Below, piece by piece: positions 55,162 to 64,000 of a DNA stretch of 64,000 nt (positions within the stretch are counted from its first letter, which is position 1; every line of letters begins with the position of its first letter). Origin of the DNA: Pogostemon cablin (lineage: Eukaryota; Streptophyta; Magnoliopsida; Lamiales; Lamiaceae); contig CM042983.1 of assembly GCA_023678885.1 (NCBI GenBank), positions 28,006,279-28,070,278 on the forward strand, read 5' to 3'. The notes under the pieces are model-generated. The model was not told the origin of the DNA, did not search any database, and was given only the letters and a program-made list of their open reading frames with translations. The translations under genes were made by a program, and so were the position numbers.

Positions 55162-55764
55162 TCGATAAGGTGCTTTTGAAACTGGTGCTGCTCCCGGTAC
55201 TAGATCAATAGAAAATTCTACTTACCTTTTAGGTGGCAATCCTGGTAAGTCTTCTCGAAATACATCTTCGTATTCCCGCACAATAGGAACATCCTTTAGG
55301 CTTATCCTTTCTCCTTCACTTGCCACGATGTTCACTAAGAGTGCTTGACATCTATTATTCTTCATCATTTTGATCGCTTTCATTGCAGTTATAATTCGCG
55401 GTACTACTCCAGCTTTCGCTCCGTGAAATGTAAACTTCTTATCTCCTGGGAGTTGGAAACGTACTTCCTTTTCACGACATCTTATTACAGCATGATTAGC
55501 TCTAAGCCAATCCATCCCTAAAATTACATCAAAGTCTTTCATTTCAATTATGTGAAGGTCTGTAAGTAGGACTCTGTCATTTATCCCAATCTTCACATTC
55601 TTGCATAACTTCATGGTTCGGATAGAGTTACCCGAAGGTATACTAACCTCAAGAGTTGACTTGTCAAACTCTTCACAATTATTTTCTACTTTCTTATACA
55701 TCTTAGCAGATATGAATGAATGAGTGGCACCCGTATCAAAAAAGTATAAGTGCAGGAGTGCCAA
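55162..55764 (-). pseudogene. Chromovirus protease, copy 2
   Basis: FFDTGATHSFI (active site) and VILGMDWL are kept. The frame ends at a TAA (55222-55224), where copy 1 has CAA (Gln) in the PERQVEF context. The frame begins after the T6 run (complement of 55738-55743) that separates it from gag. Confidence 0.9.
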
Positions 55765-56534
55765 ATACTGATAGCATACCTGCCATTGTTTCTGGTTCTT
55801 CCTCAGTTTCTTGCTGTGTCATAGCATATACACTTGCTGGTCTAGTACTCGATCCTCCTCCTACTTTAGTCTTTGGGCATTCTAGTATGGTGTGTCCCGG
55901 TTGCTGGCATCGATAGCATATTCCAGTTCCATATAAGCATGCTCCGAGATGATTCTTTCCATATTTCGGGCAGGGAGATTTTGTTGCGAGTGGAAATCTA
56001 GAGAGTCGATTGAATTCTCTTTCATATTCAAGAACGCTCATTGTTCCTTGTTTCAAGTGAAGAAACTCACTTTCTTTGTTATCTCGATATAATTGTGGCA
56101 TGTAGTTTTGAATGATCACCTCCTTGAAGTCTTCCCATGTCATCCTAGCCTTTTGCTCAGGTGTCTTGGTACGTCAGTAAGCCTCCCACCAGAAATCAGC
56201 TTCACCCACAAATTGAAAAATAGCACATGTAATTTTTCTATGCATCAGTGCACTCGTGATAAGTGAAAATCTTATCTAACGACCTAAGCAATTACTCTGC
56301 TTCCGCAGGGTCCTCCGTTCCATTGAAGGTTGTTGGATTAAAACGTCGGAACTGTTCAATTACTAAGGTTGGTTCATTTCTAAGAATAGGTTCTGGTGGT
56401 GGTGGTCGTGCAGGATTCCCTGTAATGTGTTCAGCTAAACCTCTGAGTACAGTTAGTAGATCATCACCAGGGTTAGCTTGTGAGTTTTGCGCCTCCTCTT
56501 GGGATTAATTGTTTCGTGAGGTTCCACGCGTCAT
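55736..56534 (-). pseudogene. Chromovirus gag, copy 2
   Basis: It shares with copy 1 the early TAA (56505-56507), the second TAA (56292-56294) and the A5 frameshift (56233-56237). A private TGA lies at 56174-56176. The open part 56143-55736 has the knuckle CYRCQQPGHTILEC and reads on to VFGTPALILF, where TGA in the wrong phase precedes the protease frame. Confidence 0.85.
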
Positions 56535-56678
56535 GATCTAGCCAAAGTATTACTAATATTATATGCCAATACACATATAAAATTCTAAAATGTAGTCACG
56601 TCATAGTCATAGGATAGTCAATCTTAGGGTATGGTATAAAATTATAAGTCAGGTACTTAAGCAAGTCTTAGATAGACC

Positions 56679-56690
56679 GCTCTGATACCA
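56679..56690 (-). other. Primer-binding site (tRNA-iMet), copy 2
   Basis: TGGTATCAGAGCGG on the minus strand lies three bases inside LTR C, as in copy 1. Confidence 0.9.
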
Positions 56691-56693
56691 TGC

Positions 56694-59490
<2,797 letters not shown>

Positions 59491-59540
59491 GATATACTTT
59501 AACACATCTCACAAAAGACTTTGTCTTTTAAAAGTTTAAA

Positions 59541-59880
59541 CAAGAGTACAATATAAATTTGTCCACCACCTATTAAAACATCTCATCCTTTAAATTACGT
59601 GTAAAATATTTATCTTAACGTGGGATAGAATGATTAGATAATAAAATATTTAAGTTATACTTTGGTGTTACACGTGTTATATGAGTAACATGTATCAATA
59701 GAAAAATCTAAACCTTTTTCGTTTGGGAATGAAATTTCCTTTTAGAGTATTTTGTCTATATCCTACGTCTCATTTATCAAACAGTTCATAATTGAAGATG
59801 CAATGTCATAATGTAACAGAAGATTCAAATTGATTAGATGAGGGTAGTATTTTTTTAGATCACAAACACTCTTATAAACT
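59541..59880. other. Unassigned AT-rich DNA
   Basis: No gene. Around 59570-59640 the wording (CCACCTATTAAAACATCTCA, TAACGTGGGATAGAATGA) resembles a decayed Stowaway right half. Confidence 0.3.
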
Positions 59881-60050
59881 CGATTTACATAGATTAGTAT
59901 ATTAACTCAGGTCTTTTCTCACCCTAAATCCTATGGTCCTTTTTTCCAATCCTATTATACTTATATATTGTTATGTGTTTAAATTAAAAGGGGACCACAT
60001 GATTTACACCGCAAATTCGGTTCACAGAAGACTAACTCTTTTTAAATATA
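59880..60050. mobile_element. MITE-like palindromic element, second copy
   Basis: It shares AAAGGGGACCACATGATTTA with 3650-3815 and the following GTTCACAGAAGACTAACTC-like end. The left half is diverged. Confidence 0.4.
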
Positions 60051-60104
60051 ATGTATTGATTATTAATTTTGAAATTTTTACTTTTTAGGGCTGAAATATA
60101 ATAT

Positions 60105-60310
60105 TTCCTCCTTCTACCCCAAATGCCTCATTTTTAGGCGTTTCCTTTAAATGTACTAATTTACTCTTTTAAGTAAAAGCGTCTTAAATATGTCCACCAC
60201 TTACTACTCAGTACTCACGACTCACTCCTAATGCAACTATCAATTACATATAAAATAATAGTACTTCTTCGTATAACTGGAAAAGAAAAGGTCATAAATG
60301 AAGAAGGGAC
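60105..60310. mobile_element. Degenerate Stowaway-type MITE
   Basis: The left end TTTCCTCCTTCTACCCCAAA and right end CATAAATGAAGAAGGGAC are inverted. The interior has ATGTCCACCACTTACTACTC and a TAACTGGAAAAG-like right part. Confidence 0.5.
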
Positions 60311-60840
60311 AAAATTTAAAATGGTCACTATGCATTAAGTTAAATTTTATTTGGCCACTTACATAAAAAAATTTTTTTTCTAGCCACTATTAAGGGCTAT
60401 TCCCAATTTACCCCCATAACTGTCATGAGGAAAGGACAAAAATCATGGGGCCATCATTATGTTTGTGTTGACTGCGTTAAACGGTGGTGGATGGGAACAC
60501 ATTTAAAATTATAGGAAAATAGTTAAATGTCATTTTCTCTCTCTCTCTCTCTCCCATTTTATCCCAAACGTAACTGTCCCTTTCGTCCCAAATTTGTGCT
60601 CCCCCTCTCTCTCTCTCGGTCCAAACCTTCATTTTCGCTGGAGTAGGCGTTTCCCGAGAAAGGCAAATTCTGGTGAGATTTTGTAATGGAGCTTTTTCGG
60701 GTAAGTATAAAAAGCAGTTTTAATTTCGTGTTGTAGGAGCAGTTTAAATTTTACATGTTTGCCTACATTTTGTGGTGTTTTTATGGTGAAATGGTGAAAA
60801 TTTACTTGTAAAAATGTGACTTAATTGTGTATACATCATT
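60311..60840 (+). other. Possible 5' region of the DUF1985-like gene
   Basis: Two CT-microsatellite tracts (60536-60555 and 60604-60618) precede a less AT-rich stretch and ATGGAGCTTTTTCGG followed by GTAAGTA (60687-60706), a good plant 5' splice site. This would fit a short first exon, but there is no protein match. The preceding AAATGGTCACTATGCATTAA segment resembles ends of MULE-type elements; that is a guess. Confidence 0.3.
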
Positions 60841-60887
60841 TTAGAAAGTAGGACTGCAGTAGGAGTCTATGTCAGACGAATATGTAA

Positions 60888-61268
60888 AAAACTGTGTAGT
60901 CCGAATAGAACATAGACATTGGCCGAATAGAACAAAAAAGTAGACCGAATAGAACACCTCTAAGCTGAATAGAACAAATTGTAACATGAATAAAATTAAA
61001 GCCCAAACGTAGAACATCTGTGGTCGGCCAAATATAACAAAAAAAGTAGGCCGAATAGAACAACTCCAGGCTAAATAGAACATCTGTGGCCGGTCGAATA
61101 GAACAAATTATAGGCCGAATAGAAAGAAATGTAGGCTGAATAGAACCAATGATGGTCTAGATGTATTAAATCAGAACAATCTCGGCGAAGGCTAAATACC
61201 ACAATTGAAGTAGGCTGAATAGGGAAAATCTCTTGGCCGAATAGAACAAAGATAGGTCGAATAGGCAA
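60888..61268 (+). repeat. Minisatellite of GGCCGAATAGAACA units
   Basis: About fifteen imperfect copies of (G/A)GGC(C/T)GAATAGAACA are spaced 17 to 35 bases apart. Because the words repeat, the minus strand gives frames rich in FYSA- and IRPT-like strings (60841-61083, 60872-61063, 61071-61268), which are artefacts. It probably lies in an intron of the following pseudogene. Confidence 0.85.
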
Positions 61269-61439
61269 TCATTATTTATAATTTTTTTATTTAATTTGGC
61301 TTATTATTTGTTCATTAACTGCAAATACCTTATTGTAATTTTATTTTTTAATTATGTCTATTTATTGAATTAAGTAGACTAGGCGAATTGCTTAGAATAG
61401 ATGGATATGCAGCGTCTAATAATATAAAAAAAATTATTG

Positions 61440-62820
61440 CTTGTGCAGTTTGAGTGGAAGCGTCATAGTATGAAGGGGCAGAAATATAGTATCCATAATT
61501 ACTGCAAACTGAGAGTTTCTATGCAAATGATTCATAAGAAGTTATCAAAGTTGGGCGAAAATGTTTAGGGGGCCATGCTTTGGGCATTTTTTGGATCTTG
61601 ACGATCAATGGAACGCGCACGCTGGTTTACACGATTTGATGACATGGGAGATTGTAGTTACCTAGGAGGATTTAAGTTCTAGATATTCTTTTTAATCGAG
61701 GACCAGTGTCTTAGATTTGGCAGGGTAGAGTTCATACGGATTATGAGACTATGCTTCCAGGATTGACTGGGGTTTGATCCGAACCAAACGTTCGATATCC
61801 CAGCTGGTGGGGTGTACGCTAGATATTATGGACAACGCACCAAACAATTAGTAAGCGAGCTTGCCAATGTATTTAAAGGTTGTACCTTTGATGATCGTCC
61901 CGAGGACGCATTCAATGTGGCTAAAGACTTGTTGGTCAATTATTTTCTGCTGGGAGCGGACGTGACAAAGGTCAGTGTAGATAGTTGAGTTTGGGTACTA
62001 GTCGAGGATAGTCGTAGTTGGGATTTATTCCCTTGGGGCCATGTTAGTTACATAACTCTACTTCACTTCATGGATAGCGTTCTGACCATTCTGCCTAAGG
62101 CCGCAAAACCCCGATACCTACAGGTACCATTTCTACAGGTGCATATTTGCGCTCCTGGTACGCGTGTAGTGCATTACTGAAACTTTTTAGTTATTTTATT
62201 CCAGCTTAATTCAAGTTTATGTAACAGTTATAATCTAACAATAGCATTTTGTCTAAGACAGGTTTGGGCCTATGAGCGTATATCAGCCCTTGCTTCACCA
62301 TTTGGGGTTGTCCTTGTCGCAAGGGTTCTTTGGCAGCCACTTTGCCTATGATGGAAGTTTCGTGTATCGATGAATGATACGAGGCCCCTATTTTCTGAGG
62401 TATGAAATCTTAATTGTTATAAGGACTTGAGGAAATTCAACATATAATCAGTTATTTTGTATCTAATTATTTAACTTTTTCAATCAGAATCTTGATATGG
62501 TGGCGTTTCCCGCAATGAGAGCACATCCGACTATTGGCTTGGTATAGAGGATTATCCGTTGGAGGGTTCAGGCATGAAGATGTACACCAAGAATTTTTGG
62601 AACCCCAAAAGAAAGGTCCTCCGATAGCCTGTAGGCTCATCTTTAACCCATTCCACGTTCGGGGGGAGGCTTACAATCCCACCCGTGATCATTGGAATCA
62701 ACGATATTATGCTCGAAAAGCTTTTGAGGACCTGTGGCAGGGCAGACGTACAGAAGATTCTGGAGCATGGCAGTCCAACTGGGATCTCTACTCATATCGA
62801 CCGATGTCCACACCTTAGCC
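61440..62820 (+). pseudogene. DUF1985-like gene, decayed, with two recognisable introns
   Basis: Pieces in several frames follow each other: CFGHFLDLDDQWNAHAGLHD; EDQCLRFGRVEFIRIM; DIPAGGVYARYYGQRT, then SELANVFKGCTFDDRPEDAF and NVAKDLLVNYFLLGADVTK; DLFPWGHVSYITLLHFMDSV; and after an intron WAYERISALASPFG. This order (LRFGxxEF, then a D-A-L/F-N-x-x-K-x-L-L helix, then FPWG, then W-x-Y-E) is that of DUF1985 proteins, often found with Ulp1-like peptidases in MULE-carried genes. Introns: about 62121-62261 (ends AAGACAG) and 62400-62487 (GTATGA to AATCAG). Several stops and frameshifts make it a pseudogene. Confidence 0.65.
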
Positions 62821-63100
62821 TTGACCGAGATAGACATAATTCAGGGGAGACGTGCTTCGATGAGCCCAATACTTATGATCACACGCATCATATGCTTCCG
62901 TCCTCCGCCACTCGATCATGGCATGATCGAGCTACAGCTGAGCAGTTTGTGGAGCCTCACTTTGATACTGGAGTGGATTCTCCCCAGTGTTAGTGGGAGT
63001 GAAGGGGTGATGACGACGGGGTTGATCCAGATTTCAGGGACAGGGTCTTCCATAGGCTGACTGATCAGGATGAGTACCTCTTTCAAATGGCATGTCACTG
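62821..63100 (+). pseudogene. Possible downstream exon remnant of the DUF1985-like gene
   Basis: The higher GC content and absence of AT-rich repeats suggest former coding sequence, but three overlapping short frames (62685-62993, 62734-63060 and minus 62643-62837) compete and none has a domain I recognise. A Ulp1 peptidase, which often follows DUF1985, is not visible. Confidence 0.3.
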
Positions 63101-64000
63101 TTGACGTTCGAACGTTTGGTTAACGTGAATCGTTAGGGTTCCAAGCATTTTTAAATCAGCTAAAGCAAGAAACATAGAAACGTATTACCTTTCACTAGGG
63201 TATGCTGAGGAAGAACATGAATTCTCGCTGGCAGCATGCGCAGCCTCACCGTTTTTGGCATAACTCTCTCATCCGATCTCAGATTTGAGTGATCTATGCG
63301 CCAAAACGATTCTCTCTTCAGTGGCTTTCCAATGTTGTATTACACGTTTAGTGTTTCATTCCAAATAATTTTATAAAAATCATGGAAGTTGACAAACAAC
63401 AGTAGCAAACAACCTTCCGATCTTCTACTGTATTCCCAAGTCCAATCTCGACGTCGTGTAGGCGACGATCTTTGAGATCTTCTTAATCTGCTGTTCCCTC
63501 ACCCTCCTCATAGTATTAGGCGTGATTCAGTTATCATTAGGGTTTCCGAATAGTTGAGATGACTTATATATGGACTACAGCAGGGACCATGAGGAGAAAT
63601 TAGAGTTGGGCCTCCATTGGGCTTAAGTATCCAAGCTTAACCCAAAGCTTATACTTAAGTCCAATAATAAAAATATATACCACTAAAATATTATTACTGC
63701 ACTACCGTTCTAATCCCATAATTACATTATGAGCTTCTTCTTATTATGAGCCCGTTAGTCTCCCCATATTTAAGATATACGATGCCCATTAATTAATTAA
63801 GTTACTGACAACTCCATTAATTAATATCTTATCCGAGAGTAGTACCACTCAACCTCATTATCATGCCGGAATAAATCCTTCTGCAGAGTTTACATGATAA
63901 TTGATAGGCTTTTTCTGCGCACTATAATTTAATCCTCAAGTATAAGGATGTCAATTGTAGTAGCAAGTACCCAAGTTAAATTATCGATCCCGCTAAGACA
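63100..64000. repeat. LTR-like sequence of another retrotransposon, cut by window end
   Basis: The block at 63225-63345 (GCGCAGCCTCACCGTTTTTG, GATTTGAGTGATCTATGCGC, CGATTCTCTCTTCAGTGGCT) is clearly related to a block present twice in each chromovirus LTR (for example 44515-44610). The remainder (GGGCTTAAGTATCCAAGC, ATGAGCCCGTTAGTCTCC, CGATCCCGCTAAGACA) differs from those LTRs. I infer part of another LTR element; neither boundary nor coding part is in view. Confidence 0.4.

Noticed and set aside
60841..61268. Minus-strand frames with repeated FYSA-like strings, resembling a repeat protein
   Set aside because: They come from translating the GGCCGAATAGAACA minisatellite; the unit spacing is irregular and often not a multiple of three.

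Overview
The window looks like repeat-dominated nuclear DNA of a flowering plant. It is AT-rich, packed with Stowaway-type miniature elements (TA target duplications, CTCCCTCCGTCC termini), and carries plant-type Ty1/copia, Athila and chromovirus (Tekay/Del-like) LTR retrotransposons, hAT- and CACTA-like DNA elements and tRNA-derived SINEs. The element families fit a eudicot; anything narrower would be a guess. I found no intact host gene. All coding sequence I can support belongs to transposable elements, except one decayed DUF1985-type gene near the right end, which may itself have been carried by a transposon.

Region by region. 1-4.5 kb: miniature elements, including a three-deep nest of Stowaways (787-1520), and a SINE-like head. 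4.5-24.5 kb: a nest of LTR retrotransposons. A deletion-ridden copia element (LTRs 4545-5277 and 23712-24531) has an Athila element inserted in its gag. That Athila has lost its 5' LTR, gag and protease, but keeps a broken RT-RNase H-integrase and a 3' LTR at 19768-21117. It was in turn hit by a second, minus-strand Athila relative (5938-13538, target duplication ACGGT) that carries only gag and protease, and by a non-autonomous hAT-like element (16247-17272). Removing the insertions with one copy of each duplication rejoins the reading frames. 24.5-42.6 kb: non-coding mosaic of MITEs, SINEs (one with a 41-base poly(A) tail and clear target duplication), hAT- and CACTA-like non-autonomous elements, a telomere-like tandem repeat, and a dispersed repeat with a GC-rich core present in two opposite copies. 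42.6-59.5 kb: a minus-strand Tekay-like chromovirus arranged LTR-internal-LTR-internal-LTR, flanked by one 5-bp duplication (GATAT) and inserted inside a MITE. 59.5-64 kb: MITE remnants, a minisatellite, the DUF1985-like pseudogene with recognisable splice sites, and the start of another LTR-like sequence cut by the window edge.

Functionally these are decaying parasites. The most informative signals are comparative. The two Athila-lineage elements share a small hairpin with base-pair covariation just after their last ORF. They also share a duplicated polypurine-tract motif with a purine-rich stretch between the copies. The two internal regions of the Tekay dimer share several inactivating lesions and then differ by private ones, mostly C-to-T type, which gives a relative history of the locus.
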